From positions 124,001 through 188,000 of the forward strand of contig CAYSQJ010000001.1 in assembly GCA_964433345.1 (NCBI GenBank): a DNA stretch of 64,000 nucleotides, written 5' to 3'. This DNA comes from Ga0077527 sp964433345. Lineage in GTDB: Bacteria; Pseudomonadota; Gammaproteobacteria; Burkholderiales; SG8-41. Under the pieces are notes generated by a model. It was given only the letters and a program-made list of their open reading frames with translations, made no database searches and was not told the origin of the DNA. The stretch's first letter is position 1. Each line of letters starts with the position of its first letter. A program made the translations under genes and the position numbers. Positions 1-8,921 of this stretch are shown piece after piece.

Positions 1-512
1 GGTGCCCAGTCATCCATCGTGAAGGCATGCGACACCACGCGGGTGCCGGGTTTCATGTTGAGGATGGTGGGGCGCAGCTTCAGGTTGAGGTACGGCAGCA
101 GGTACATGGTCAGCACGGTGGCGTCGCTGAAGTCGGTGGCGAAGATGTCGCCGCGGATGAAGCGGGTTTTGTCGGCGACGCCCTCGCGTTCGGCGTTGCG
201 CTTCGACAGTTCGACCATGTCCGGGTTGTATTCGATGCCGGTGGCGCGCACGCCGAACTGCTTGGCGGCGGTGATCACGGTGATGCCGTCGCCGGAGCCG
301 AGGTCGTACACCACGTCCGTGGGTTTGACATCCACCATTTTCAGCATTTTCTCGACCAGGCTTTTCGGCGTGGGCACCCAGATCACGTCCTTGCCGGCCT
401 GGCCCACCTGCGGCTTGAATTCACCGCCGGTTTGCGCCTGCGCGGGGATGCTCAGTGCCGCCGCGGCGATGAAGAAGGCGGTCAAAACAGTGTGACGGAC
501 AATCAACTGCAT
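1..512 (-). CDS. Exported SAM-dependent methyltransferase (partial, C-terminus cut by window edge)
   Basis: About 170 N-terminal residues are visible and the gene runs off the left edge. The first 26 residues form a typical Sec signal peptide (hydrophobic stretch, then AQA before the likely cleavage site). A class I methyltransferase fold follows, with motif I (VYDLGSGDG, residues 68-76) and an acidic end of strand 2 (GIEYNP). An exported Rossmann methyltransferase is uncommon but known in proteobacteria; the substrate cannot be read from sequence. The ATG at 512 is preceded by GGAG. It is the last visible gene of the minus-strand catabolic cluster, 64 bp after a Bug protein, so it may be an unrelated neighbour. 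I see the SAM motif directly; periplasmic location is inferred. Confidence 0.8.
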   Translation of the reverse strand, partial: MQLIVRHTVLTAFFIAAAALSIPAQAQTGGEFKPQVGQAGKDVIWVPTPKSLVEKMLKMVDVKPTDVVYDLGSGDGITVITAAKQFGVRATGIEYNPDMVELSKRNAEREGVADKTRFIRGDIFATDFSDATVLTMYLLPYLNLKLRPTILNMKPGTRVVSHAFTMDDWA

Positions 513-576
513 GGTGATCTCCAGGAATGTGGGCGGGGCAGTATGCCCCAATGGGACCGGATTTTTTCCCGGCAGT

Positions 577-1557
577 TCAGCCCGGTTTTGCGCCCGAAGC
601 CTTGACCACCGGCGCCCAGCGCGCGATCTCGGCCTTGATGTGCGCAGCGAACTGTTCGGGGGTGTTGGCGACGGCTTCCGCGCCGTCGGCGGCGAGGCGC
701 TCCTTGACGTCCGGACGCATCATGACCTTGACAATGTCGGCGTGCAGCTTGCTGACGATGTCACGCGGCACCGCGGCCTGGGTCAGCACGCCGTACCACT
801 GGTTGGCGTCGTAGCCGGGAACGCCGCTTTCATGGATGGTGGGAATTTCAGGTGCGATAGCCAGGCGTTTCATCGTCGCCACCCCGAGCAGCTTGAGGCG
901 ATTGGATTTGACATGCGGGCCCAACGCGACCATGCCGGTGATGGTCATCGTCGTCTCTCCGGAAATCATGCTGATCATCGCCGGTGCGGTTCCCTTGTAC
1001 GGGACGTGCACCATGTTGATCCTGGTGAGCAGCTTGAAATATTCACCGGCAAGATGCGAGGCGCTGCCGCTGCCGCCCGATGCGTAGAGCAACTCGCCCG
1101 GCCGCGACCTGGCCAGCGCGATGAAATCGCGCGCGGTTTTCACCGGCAGCGACGGATGCACCGCCATGCCGTTGGGCACGGTGGCGAGCACGGTGATCGG
1201 CGCAAAGTCGCGGATCGCGTCGTAGGACAGCTTCGGATACAGGGTCGGATTGACGCCGAAGGTGCCGACATGGCCCATGACGATGGTGTAGCCGTCGGGT
1301 GCCGAGCGCGCCGCGGCTTCGACGCCGATGGTGCCGGCTGCTCCACCGCGGTTTTCGACGACGATCTGCTGGCCCCAGGCTTCGGTGAGTTTCTGCGCTA
1401 CCAGCCGCGCCAGCAGGTCGGTGCTGCCCCCGGGCGGGAAGGGAGCGATGAAACGCACCGGCTTGGTCGGGTAGCTTGTTGCGCCTTGGGCGTAAGCCGC
1501 GCTTGCAAGGCTGCAGCCGATCACAGCGGATGTTACTAAGTATTTGATTTTATTCAT
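577..1557 (-). CDS. Bug/TctC-family periplasmic solute-binding protein (1 of 3)
   Basis: 326 residues, the usual length for the Bug (TctC) receptors of tripartite tricarboxylate transporters. The signal peptide ends near residue 23 (AYA). The family motifs are present: PFPPGGSTD near residue 40 and ENRGGAAGTIG near residue 68. These proteins bind carboxylates in the periplasm, and many are orphans lacking the TctA/TctB membrane partners, as here. The first codons (MNKIKYL) are encoded by a copy of the dispersed A+T-rich element. It lies 26 bp downstream of a CoA-transferase gene in the same orientation, so co-transcription is likely and the ligand is probably an acid used by this cluster. Confidence 0.92.
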   Translation of the reverse strand: MNKIKYLVTSAVIGCSLASAAYAQGATSYPTKPVRFIAPFPPGGSTDLLARLVAQKLTEAWGQQIVVENRGGAAGTIGVEAAARSAPDGYTIVMGHVGTFGVNPTLYPKLSYDAIRDFAPITVLATVPNGMAVHPSLPVKTARDFIALARSRPGELLYASGGSGSASHLAGEYFKLLTRINMVHVPYKGTAPAMISMISGETTMTITGMVALGPHVKSNRLKLLGVATMKRLAIAPEIPTIHESGVPGYDANQWYGVLTQAAVPRDIVSKLHADIVKVMMRPDVKERLAADGAEAVANTPEQFAAHIKAEIARWAPVVKASGAKPG

Positions 1558-1560
1558 TTA
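1534..1560 (-). repeat. Dispersed A+T-rich element, copy 1
   Basis: Covers the start codon and first codons of Bug protein 1 on the minus strand, contributing residues NKIKYL. Minus strand: ATGAATAAAATCAAATACTT. The IHF-like core AATCAAATACTTA fully fits WATCAANNNNTTR. Confidence 0.7.
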
Positions 1561-1583
1561 TTTATCCATCCGCCCAAGGGGCA

Positions 1584-2795
1584 TTAGTTTTTCAAACGAC
1601 CATCCAGGGTTGCCCCGGCATCGACCAGGGCCTCGATTTCGGAATCTGACAGGCCCGCTTCGCGCAGGATGTCCACGCTCTGCTCGCCGAGCTTGGGCGC
1701 CGGGCTCCAGCCTTCACGCAGGCCGCAGGACCATTTGTTGGGCAGGCGCATGTTGCGCGTGAGGCCCTCGGTCGGATGCTGTTTCATTTCGAAAAAACCG
1801 ATCTCCTGCAGATGCGGATCCTCGAGCACGCTGTCGAGCGTGTGATAGGGCATCGCCGGCACATCGGCCTTGTCGAAGATCTCCAGCCATTCCGCGGTGG
1901 TCCTGCCATTCAGCGCGGCCATGCGCACTTCGAAGTAGGCCGCAACGTTGGCGAAGCGCGCCTGCACACTGCAGAAGCGCGGGTCATCCTTCAGTTCGGG
2001 CTGGCCGATGGCCTTGAAGAAAGAGAAGGCCTGTTCATTGGTGTTGGCGGAGATGCAGATCCAGCCGTCCTTGGTCGGGATCGGCTTGCCCAGCGGGTCG
2101 AGCAGGCGGGGGTCGCCGGTTTCGCCCAGCGGCGGGTCGAAGGTCTTCAGGTACATATGCTCTTCGAGCACGAACTTGACGAAGTTCTCGAACATCGGGA
2201 TTTCGATCGAGCAGCCTTCGCCGGTCTTCAGCTTGCGGTAGAGCGCCATGGTGATCATCTGCACCGCAATCAGCCCCACCGTCTTGTCGGCGACGACCAT
2301 CGGCACGAAGCGCGGCTCGCCGGTGGCACGGTGGTGCAGTGCCGCCATGCCGGAGGAACCCTGGATGATGGTGTCGTAGGCCGGCTTGTCGCGGTAACGG
2401 CCATCCTGGCCAAAACCGAACATGCCGCAGTAGATGATGCCGGGATTGACCTTGCGCACGTCTTCGTAAGACAGTTTCAGCCGCGCCATCGCCGGCGGGC
2501 GCACGTTCCAGACCAGAACATCGGCCTTTTCGATCAGCTTCAGCAGCGCGGCATGCCCTTCCGGATGCTTGAGATCGAGCACGATCGAGCGCTTGTTGCG
2601 GTTCAGGTGCAGGAATTTCGCGCCCATGCCCGGCGTCACCGATTTGCCGTTCATGTTGCGGATCAGGTCGCCGGACTTCGACTCGACCTTGATCACGTCG
2701 GCGCCGTGGTCGGCGAGGATCTGGGTGGCCAGCGGCCCGACCACGACCGAAGTCAGGTCGATGATGCGCACGCCCTCGAGCGGTCCTCCGGCCAT
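1584..2795 (-). CDS. CaiB/BaiF family class III CoA-transferase (1 of 2)
   Basis: 403 residues, normal for class III CoA-transferases, which move CoA between carboxylic acids through an enzyme-bound aspartyl-CoA intermediate. The family N-terminus (LEGVRIIDLTSVVVGP) is present, and the predicted catalytic aspartate is D170 in the VADKTVGL stretch. It lies 13 bp after a mesaconyl/itaconyl-CoA hydratase-like gene, and a CitE-like lyase is in the same cluster. CoA-transferase, hydratase and CitE lyase is the enzyme set used for itaconate, mesaconate or citramalate. The acid activated here is therefore probably a C5 or branched dicarboxylate, but this is inference from context. Confidence 0.9.
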   Translation of the reverse strand: MAGGPLEGVRIIDLTSVVVGPLATQILADHGADVIKVESKSGDLIRNMNGKSVTPGMGAKFLHLNRNKRSIVLDLKHPEGHAALLKLIEKADVLVWNVRPPAMARLKLSYEDVRKVNPGIIYCGMFGFGQDGRYRDKPAYDTIIQGSSGMAALHHRATGEPRFVPMVVADKTVGLIAVQMITMALYRKLKTGEGCSIEIPMFENFVKFVLEEHMYLKTFDPPLGETGDPRLLDPLGKPIPTKDGWICISANTNEQAFSFFKAIGQPELKDDPRFCSVQARFANVAAYFEVRMAALNGRTTAEWLEIFDKADVPAMPYHTLDSVLEDPHLQEIGFFEMKQHPTEGLTRNMRLPNKWSCGLREGWSPAPKLGEQSVDILREAGLSDSEIEALVDAGATLDGRLKN

Positions 2796-2808
2796 CAGTG
2801 GGTCTCCT

Positions 2809-3660
2809 TCATGCGAACTCCGCCTCGGCGGTCAGTGCCAGCGCGCCGCTGTCGTCCTGCGCCCACAGCTTGGCTGTCCTGTTGTCGGCCGAAGGCTCGC
2901 CGCAGACGGTGATCGTGCGGTTGACGAACAGCGCGCGCACATTGCGCGAAGACATGAATTTCACCGGTGTCGAACCGTGGGTGCGCGCCAATTCATAGAC
3001 CAGCAGCGTCGTCAGCCCGCCGTTCATCACCAGGTTGGGATAACCCTCGACGCCGGTAACATAGGGATGGTCGTAATGGATGCGGTGGCCGTTGAAAGTC
3101 AGCGCCGAGTAGCGGAACAGCATTACCGGATCCGGCGTGACCTCGTGCTGCCATACCGCCTTGCCCGGCGCCGGCTGCGGCGGGGGCGGCGGCGCATTTT
3201 TGTCCGGCTCGCCGCGGTAGACAATGTCCTGTTCCTCGGTGATGGCGATACCGCTCGAGTTCTTGATGTCGGTTTTCACGGTGACGAACACCATGCGTCC
3301 GCTGCGCCCGTCCTTGATGGTGACGTTCTGGATCGTCGATTCGCGATGCACTTCGTCACCAATATGCAGCGGCGCGATGAAGGTCGTGCGCTTGCCGGCA
3401 AACATGCGCCGCGGCAGCGGTACCGGCGGCAGGAAATCGCCGCGTGCCGGATGGCCGTCAGGGCCGATCTGCGAATGGCGCACGACACGCGGGAACAGTG
3501 TGGAGTGCCAGCCGACGGGCAGCGGATCGCCGATCTTCGGAAAGGCGTCGTCGCGGTCGAGTGTTGCCGACAGCCGGTCGACCATGGGCACGGTCACGTA
3601 ATCAATGGCCGTTTCGGTGCGGCCGATCCACTGCTTCAGGGATTCGAGATCTGCGGTCAT
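2809..3660 (-). CDS. MaoC/HTD2-like acyl-CoA hydratase (mesaconyl/itaconyl-CoA hydratase type)
   Basis: 283 residues with two hot-dog folds: an N-terminal FAS1-type dehydratase half and a C-terminal half carrying the hydratase-2-like segment ALTFNGHRIHYD near residues 206-217, with the conserved Asn and His. This arrangement matches mesaconyl-C4-CoA hydratase and itaconyl-CoA hydratase-like proteins, which hydrate a branched unsaturated dicarboxylyl-CoA. A proline run (PPPPPQPAP) links to the C-terminal half. Its neighbours are a class III CoA-transferase 13 bp downstream and an intradiol dioxygenase upstream, with a CitE lyase farther up. Family assignment is firm; the exact substrate is inferred from the gene set. 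Confidence 0.82.
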   Translation of the reverse strand: MTADLESLKQWIGRTETAIDYVTVPMVDRLSATLDRDDAFPKIGDPLPVGWHSTLFPRVVRHSQIGPDGHPARGDFLPPVPLPRRMFAGKRTTFIAPLHIGDEVHRESTIQNVTIKDGRSGRMVFVTVKTDIKNSSGIAITEEQDIVYRGEPDKNAPPPPPQPAPGKAVWQHEVTPDPVMLFRYSALTFNGHRIHYDHPYVTGVEGYPNLVMNGGLTTLLVYELARTHGSTPVKFMSSRNVRALFVNRTITVCGEPSADNRTAKLWAQDDSGALALTAEAEFA

Positions 3661-3728
3661 GCGGGTTGCCTTGATTGTTGCGGAGGAAGAGCCGCAATTC
3701 TAAGTCAGGGATCGTGCGTCGCGGGGAT

Positions 3729-4580
3729 TCAGCGGCCCAGGCGAAAGTCGAACTCCACACTGTGAAAGGGCAGCGGCAGCCGGTAGCGCTGCGCCAGCTG
3801 CGGATCGCTGTCCATGCGCGGATTCACCAGCAGTGACTCGCGCACGCCGAACACCGCATCTTCGTCGATGTAGCGGTCGTCGGCAAAAAACACTTCCGTG
3901 GTCAGCGCGCGGAAACCCTCGGCGCTGACTATGAAATGGAAATGCGCGGGTCGCCAGGCATGACGGCCGCCGGCGCGCAGCAGCTCGCCGACGGGGCCGT
4001 CGTAGGGCACGGTGTACGGCGCCGGGCGCACGGTGGTGAAGGCATAGGCACCGTCGTCGCCGGTGATCATGCGGAAGCGCAGGTTCTCCGGATCCTGCTC
4101 CGGGTCCTGCTGCCAGTACTTGCCGTTGACCGCGGCCTGCCAGAAGTCGAGCCGGGCCCGCGGGATCGGCCGACCTGCGGCATCGAGCACGCGGCCCCGC
4201 ACCAGCATCGGCTCGCCTGCGTTGTCGTGCTTCAGGTCGCCGCCGACTTCCAGCAGCGGCGAACCTTCGGCATGGAAGGGGCCCAGCGCGCTGCGTTCGG
4301 TGGCGCCGGCACCGCTGGCCAGCAGATCGACCAATGAGGACAGTCCGGTGATGTCGGACAGCAGCACGAACTCGTTGCGCGCATCGGTGGAGATTTTTCC
4401 GGCGGCATGGAGGAAGGCGATGCCGCGCTGCCATTCCTCCGGCGTCAGTTTCACCTCGCGCGCGAAGGCATGCAGGTGTTCGACCAGACCCGCGACGATT
4501 TCTCGCAGCCGCGGATCTGCGGCGCCGTCGAAGGAGCGGACGACGGCCTGGGTGATGTTGCCGGCGTTGACGTTTCTCAT
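3729..4580 (-). CDS. Intradiol ring-cleavage dioxygenase (catechol / hydroxyquinol 1,2-dioxygenase type)
   Basis: 283 residues. An N-terminal helical dimerisation domain (to about residue 100) is followed by the beta-sandwich catalytic domain of non-haem Fe(III) intradiol dioxygenases. The four expected iron ligands are recognisable: Tyr155 (NGKYWQQD), Tyr189 (PYTVPYDGP), His213 and His215 (RPAHFHF). The enzyme opens a catechol or hydroxyquinol ring between the hydroxyls to give a muconate or maleylacetate. The N-terminal domain and length fit the catechol/hydroxyquinol group better than protocatechuate dioxygenase. It sits inside the CoA-transferase/hydratase/lyase cluster, 7 bp downstream of a Bug protein gene, which suggests it feeds ring-cleavage products into that route. 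Confidence 0.9.
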   Translation of the reverse strand: MRNVNAGNITQAVVRSFDGAADPRLREIVAGLVEHLHAFAREVKLTPEEWQRGIAFLHAAGKISTDARNEFVLLSDITGLSSLVDLLASGAGATERSALGPFHAEGSPLLEVGGDLKHDNAGEPMLVRGRVLDAAGRPIPRARLDFWQAAVNGKYWQQDPEQDPENLRFRMITGDDGAYAFTTVRPAPYTVPYDGPVGELLRAGGRHAWRPAHFHFIVSAEGFRALTTEVFFADDRYIDEDAVFGVRESLLVNPRMDSDPQLAQRYRLPLPFHSVEFDFRLGR

Positions 4581-4587
4581 CGCCCGC

Positions 4588-5559
4588 TCAATCGACGCGG
4601 GCGCCGGACTGCTTGACGATCTGCGCGTATTTTTCGACCTCGTTGCGCAACCGTTTGGCGAATTCGGCCGGCGTGTTGGGCGCGAATTCCAGCGACAGCG
4701 CGGCGAGGCGCTGCTTTGCCGCCGGCGACTGCAGCGACGCGCTGAAGTCGCGGTTGACCTGGTTCACCACGGCTGCGGGAATGCCCGCCGGCGCGAATAC
4801 CGAGAACCAGGTGTAGTCGTCAAAGCCGGGGAATCCGGATTCCGCAACCGTGGGCACCTCGGGCAGCACCGCCGAACGTTTCGCGGTGGTCACTGCTATC
4901 GGGCGCAGGCGTCCGCTTTTCACATGGGGCACTGCAGGCGGCATCGAGGTCGAACCCACCGGCACCTGGTTGGCGACCACCGCGGTCGCCGCTGCTGCCG
5001 GGCTGTACGGCACGTGGGTGATGTCGACCTTGGCCAGGGTCTTGAACAGCAGCTCCATGTCGAGGTGCGGCGTGGTGCCGGTGCCCGAGGAGCCGTAGCT
5101 GAGCGGCTTGGTCTTTGCCAGCGCGATCAGTTCCTGCAGCGTTTTCGCCGGCAGCGAAGGATGTACCGTGATCAGGTTCGGCGTGGTCGGTCCCTGCAGG
5201 ATGGGCACGATGTCCTTCATCGTATAACCCGGCTTGCTGTAGAGACTGACGTTGACCGCGATCGCCGAACTGTTCATGAACAGCGTGTGGCCGTCGGGGT
5301 TGGCGCGCAGCGCGACCTGGGTGCCGATGTTGCCGGAAGCCCCCGGCCGGTTGTCGATGATCACGTTCTGGCCCCAGAGCTCGGTCAGGCGTTCGCCGAC
5401 CACGCGCGCGACGATATCGGTCGAGCTGCCGGGCGGGAAGGCGACGATGATGCGTACCGGCTTGGTCGGAAACTTCGCACTGCTCTGGGCTGCTGCGGGA
5501 ACTGCGGCAGCAAGCATGGAGAATGCTAATAAGTACTTGATTTTATTGATATTTTTCAT
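4588..5559 (-). CDS. Bug/TctC-family periplasmic solute-binding protein (2 of 3)
   Basis: 323 residues with a signal peptide ending near residue 24 (AAA) and the Bug signatures AFPPGSSTD and DNRPGASGNIG. The start codon and first residues (KNINKIKYLL) lie inside a copy of the dispersed A+T-rich element. It is 7 bp upstream of the dioxygenase gene, which makes co-transcription very likely. It would bind a carboxylated compound in the periplasm, possibly an aromatic acid given that neighbour. No TctA or TctB membrane subunit is present in the window, so any transporter partner is encoded elsewhere. Confidence 0.92.
   Translation of the reverse strand: MKNINKIKYLLAFSMLAAAVPAAAQSSAKFPTKPVRIIVAFPPGSSTDIVARVVGERLTELWGQNVIIDNRPGASGNIGTQVALRANPDGHTLFMNSSAIAVNVSLYSKPGYTMKDIVPILQGPTTPNLITVHPSLPAKTLQELIALAKTKPLSYGSSGTGTTPHLDMELLFKTLAKVDITHVPYSPAAAATAVVANQVPVGSTSMPPAVPHVKSGRLRPIAVTTAKRSAVLPEVPTVAESGFPGFDDYTWFSVFAPAGIPAAVVNQVNRDFSASLQSPAAKQRLAALSLEFAPNTPAEFAKRLRNEVEKYAQIVKQSGARVD
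5530..5556 (-). repeat. Dispersed A+T-rich element, copy 2
   Basis: Covers the first codons of Bug protein 2, next to its ATG. Minus strand: ATCAATAAAATCAAGTACTT. The IHF-like core AATCAAGTACTTA fully fits WATCAANNNNTTR. Confidence 0.7.
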
Positions 5560-5668
5560 AACTCCTCCCGGTGCGCGGCAGCGGACTGCCGCCGCGTTGC
5601 GCCATCCTAGCCGACGGCCGCCGGAAAGAGAATCACCATCAGCATGCGCCGGCCGCCGGCGCGTCCCT

Positions 5669-6580
5669 TTAGCCCTTCATCGCGGCGAGTGTCCGCGATT
5701 CGCGGGCGGTGATGGCTTCGTAGCGGCGGAGCAGGCGCTCGGCACGGACGATCACCGGTATATCGATCATCTTGCCGTCGACGGCGAAGGAGCCGCGCCC
5801 CGCGGCCTGGGCCTCACGGTCGAGCGCGATGATTTTCCGCGCGTATTCCACTTCCTCCGCGGCCGGCTTGTATTCCTCGTTGACGATGGTGACCTGGCCT
5901 GGGTGGATGCAACCGGCGCCCATGAAGCCGAAATCGCGCGAGCGGCGCACCATGGCGCTGAATTTCTCCCAGTCGCCGAAACCGGCGACGCTGTCGATGA
6001 AACCCAGCGGCGTGATGCCGGCGGCGTTGGCGGCGATGATCATGTGCTGCTTGGGATAGAACAGCGCCTCGCCGCTGGGCTGCATGTTGCAGTTCAGCGC
6101 GAAGTCTTCGCCGCCGATGTTGCAGGCGATGATGCGGCTGCTGGCGGTGGTGATCTCGCGTATTTTGAAAAACGCTTCCGGCGTCTCGATCATGGTGATG
6201 AACCTGGTGTGGCCGACGACCATGCCGCGTTTCTGTTCGAGTTCGCTGACCAGCTCATCGAGTAGCTGCAGGTGCGACACGCCGGTGGCCTTGGTCACCG
6301 CGATGCCGTCGACGTCGGGGCACACCGAATGCTCGATGTCGCGCACTGCCATCGACAGCGGCTGGTTGATGCGCACGACGACATCGGCGCCGCCGCGACG
6401 CACGCGCGCGGCGTTTTTCTCGACCAGTTTGCGCGCGTTGGCCTTCTCGGCGGGCGGCACGCTGTCCTCGATGTCGAGCTGGATCACGTCGGCGCCGCGG
6501 GTATGCGCCTTGTCGACGTACTTCTCGACATTGACCGGGACGTACATCAGCGAACGCCAGACGGGAAGTTCACGATACAT
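5669..6580 (-). CDS. CitE-like HpcH/HpaI-family CoA-ester lyase
   Basis: 303 residues of the citrate lyase beta/malyl-CoA lyase family, (beta/alpha)8 barrels that split or form C-C bonds in 3-hydroxyacyl-CoA esters with Mg2+. Seen directly: the N-terminal RSLMYVPV strand, the QLDIEDSV metal/CoA segment, MIETPEAF and the C-terminal CIHPGQV loop typical of CitE-like lyases. No other citrate lyase subunits are present, so a stand-alone citramalyl-CoA or malyl-CoA lyase activity is more likely than citrate lyase. Together with the CoA-transferases and hydratase it would finish a C5 dicarboxylate pathway to pyruvate or glyoxylate plus an acyl-CoA. That pathway role is inferred. Confidence 0.88.
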   Translation of the reverse strand: MYRELPVWRSLMYVPVNVEKYVDKAHTRGADVIQLDIEDSVPPAEKANARKLVEKNAARVRRGGADVVVRINQPLSMAVRDIEHSVCPDVDGIAVTKATGVSHLQLLDELVSELEQKRGMVVGHTRFITMIETPEAFFKIREITTASSRIIACNIGGEDFALNCNMQPSGEALFYPKQHMIIAANAAGITPLGFIDSVAGFGDWEKFSAMVRRSRDFGFMGAGCIHPGQVTIVNEEYKPAAEEVEYARKIIALDREAQAAGRGSFAVDGKMIDIPVIVRAERLLRRYEAITARESRTLAAMKG

Positions 6581-6631
6581 GGCTGGATCCTTTGCGGTGG
6601 TTGCGGATGCGAATGCGGCTGCGCCGCGGAA

Positions 6632-7882
6632 TCATTCCCCGCCGGCAGGCGGGGCATCGCCTGTGCAGGCCACGCCGGTCTCAAGCAGACGGCGGTAGGT
6701 CGCCTCGTCGATACCGATTTCACCGAGCAGGGTTTCGTTGTGTTCGCCGAGTTGCGGCGCCGGTGCGCGGATGGCGCCCGGCGTGCCCGACAGCCGCGGC
6801 ACGACATGATGCATCGGGAAGCTGTCCATGTCCTCGTCCGGGTAGTCGGCAAGGATTTCGCGGGCCCTGAAATGCGGATCCTCGAGGATCTGCCGAATGT
6901 CGTAAATCGGACCGATGGTGACTTCGGCTTCTTCGAAAAAGGCGACGTTCTCGGCCTGGGTGCGCTGCGCGATGAATTTGCCGATCACTGCATCGAGCTC
7001 TTCGGCGTGCTTCACGCGCTCCTCGTTGGTGGCATAGCGCGGATCAGTGATGAACTCGGGATGGCCTATCGAGCGGAACAGGCGTTCGGCCATTTTCTGC
7101 GTCGACGAGGACAGGCAGACGTAGAGTCCATCCTTGCATTGGTAGGCGTTGCGCGGCCCGGCATTGGTCGAACGGCTGCCGGTGCGCGGCTTGACCTTGC
7201 CGGTAAGCCGGTAGTTGGCGGCCTGCGGGCCGAGTACCGCGAACAGCGGATCGAGCAGTGGCAGGTCAATGACCTGGCCCTGGCCGCCCCTGACTTCAAC
7301 TTCGCGCAGTGCTGTCATCGCCGCCGCGGCGCCGCAGAGCCCGGCCATGCTGTCGGCAAGGTACATCGGCGGCAATACCGGTTCGCGGTCGGCGAAGCCG
7401 TTGAACGACGCGAAGCCCGACATGCCCTCGACCAGCGTGCCGAAGCCAGGGCGTTTGCTGTAGGGACCGTCCTGGCCCCAGCCGGAAATGCGCACGATCA
7501 CCAGCTTCGGGTTGATCTGCAGCAGAACGTCGGGGCCGAGTCCCATTTTTTCCAGGGTGCCCGGGCGGAAGCTTTCGATGAACATCTGCGCGGAAGGAAG
7601 GAGTTTCTTCAGCAGCTCGCGCGCTTCCGGCTTGCGCAGTTCAAGTCCGAGACTCTTCTTGCTGCGCGCGTAGATTTTCCAGTTGGTCTGGACGTCCTTC
7701 GTTTTCCAGGCGCGCAGCGTGTCGCCCGCCGGCGGCTCGACCTTGATCACCTCGGCGCCGAAATCCGCAAGGAACTGGGTCAGCGTGTTGCCGGCGACCA
7801 GCCGCGACAGGTCGAGAACGCGCACGCCGGACAGCGTGCCGCGTACGTCCGGGGCGTAATGCCCCCGGGGGAGATCCGTCAT
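6632..7882 (-). CDS. CaiB/BaiF family class III CoA-transferase (2 of 2)
   Basis: 416 residues from the ATG at 7882. The reading frame is open farther upstream, but this start overlaps the stop of the preceding Bug gene as ATGA, and the family N-terminus (LSGVRVLDLSRLVAG) begins soon after it. The predicted catalytic aspartate is D177 (LADSMAGL). It is only distantly similar to the other CoA-transferase of the cluster, so the two probably activate different acids or use different CoA donors. The ATGA overlap indicates translational coupling to the Bug protein, suggesting the bound solute is the acid that becomes the CoA ester. Confidence 0.9.
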   Translation of the reverse strand: MTDLPRGHYAPDVRGTLSGVRVLDLSRLVAGNTLTQFLADFGAEVIKVEPPAGDTLRAWKTKDVQTNWKIYARSKKSLGLELRKPEARELLKKLLPSAQMFIESFRPGTLEKMGLGPDVLLQINPKLVIVRISGWGQDGPYSKRPGFGTLVEGMSGFASFNGFADREPVLPPMYLADSMAGLCGAAAAMTALREVEVRGGQGQVIDLPLLDPLFAVLGPQAANYRLTGKVKPRTGSRSTNAGPRNAYQCKDGLYVCLSSSTQKMAERLFRSIGHPEFITDPRYATNEERVKHAEELDAVIGKFIAQRTQAENVAFFEEAEVTIGPIYDIRQILEDPHFRAREILADYPDEDMDSFPMHHVVPRLSGTPGAIRAPAPQLGEHNETLLGEIGIDEATYRRLLETGVACTGDAPPAGGE

Positions 7883-8844
7883 TCCGGCTTGATGCCGGAG
7901 TCCTGCGCGACCTTGCGCCAGCGAGTGATCTCGTTGGCGATGAATTTGGTGAACTGTTCGCGCGACATCACGCTGGGCTCCGAACCTTCGCCAGCGAATT
8001 TTTTCTTCAGGTCCGGCGACTGCAAGGCCTTGGTCAGCTCGGCGGCAAGACGGTCGAGGATGGCCACCGGTGTCTTGGCCGGCGCGGCAAGGCCCCACCA
8101 GAACTCGGCCATGTACCCGGGAACGCCGGACTCGGCGATGGTCGGCAGGTCCGGCATGAACGATGAACGCTTCTCGCTGCCCACCGCCAGCGCCTTCAGG
8201 CGGCCTGCCTGCACCTGGCCCATTGCCGAGGGCAGGCTGGTCATCACCAGCTGGGTGTGACCGCCCATCAGGTCGGTCAGCGCCGGTGCGACGCCCTTGT
8301 ACGGCACGTGGACTATGTTGACGCCGGCCATGCGCTTGAACAACTCCGTTGCCAGGTGGTTATGGCCGCCGGTGCCGGTCGAGCCGTAATTGATCTGGCC
8401 CGGCTTGGATTTGGCCAGCGCGATCAGTTCGCGCAGGTTTTTCACCGGGAGCGAGGGATGCACCACCGCGAGCAGCGGGCCGCGGGCCATCATGCCGATG
8501 TAGGCGAAATCGTTCAGCGGGTCGTAAGCCATTTTGGTGCGCAGCGCGGCGTTGGCGGTGAACGAGGCCTGGACGTTGACGATGGAATAGCCGTCGGGCG
8601 CCGACTTGGCGACGTTGTCGGCGCCGATCATGCCGCCGGCACCACCGCGGTTGTCGATGACAATCTGCTGGCCGAGACCGGGAGCCATTGCCTGTGCCGT
8701 GATGCGCGTCAGCACATCGTTGCTGCCGCCGGGCGGATAGGGCACAACGAAGCGGATGGGCTTGGACGGCCAGGCCTGGGCTCCGGCAGTGGTGGCTGCT
8801 GCGGCGAGCAGCAGCGCGGCGATCACGCGAATGGAAGTGTTCAT
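7879..8844 (-). CDS. Bug/TctC-family periplasmic solute-binding protein (3 of 3)
   Basis: 321 residues with a signal peptide ending near residue 22 (AGA) and the Bug motifs PYPPGGSND and DNRGGAGGMIG. The PYPPGGSND variant differs from the other two copies, so ligand specificity may differ. It is the first structural gene after the IclR regulator (77 bp gap, same strand), and its stop overlaps the start of the next CoA-transferase gene. The start has a GGAG about 7 nt upstream. No TctAB membrane genes are adjacent. Confidence 0.92.
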   Translation of the reverse strand: MNTSIRVIAALLLAAAATTAGAQAWPSKPIRFVVPYPPGGSNDVLTRITAQAMAPGLGQQIVIDNRGGAGGMIGADNVAKSAPDGYSIVNVQASFTANAALRTKMAYDPLNDFAYIGMMARGPLLAVVHPSLPVKNLRELIALAKSKPGQINYGSTGTGGHNHLATELFKRMAGVNIVHVPYKGVAPALTDLMGGHTQLVMTSLPSAMGQVQAGRLKALAVGSEKRSSFMPDLPTIAESGVPGYMAEFWWGLAAPAKTPVAILDRLAAELTKALQSPDLKKKFAGEGSEPSVMSREQFTKFIANEITRWRKVAQDSGIKPE

Positions 8845-8921
8845 GGGGCTCTCCTTGGGTCATGCCGCGTGGCGCGGCCCGTCCGGTATTGCACCGCCGG
8901 ACGCAACGGGGTGTCAGGGGT

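Noticed and set aside
6272..8260. A 662-residue open frame on the plus strand
   Set aside because: It runs opposite the CitE and CaiB genes and has no protein-like pattern.
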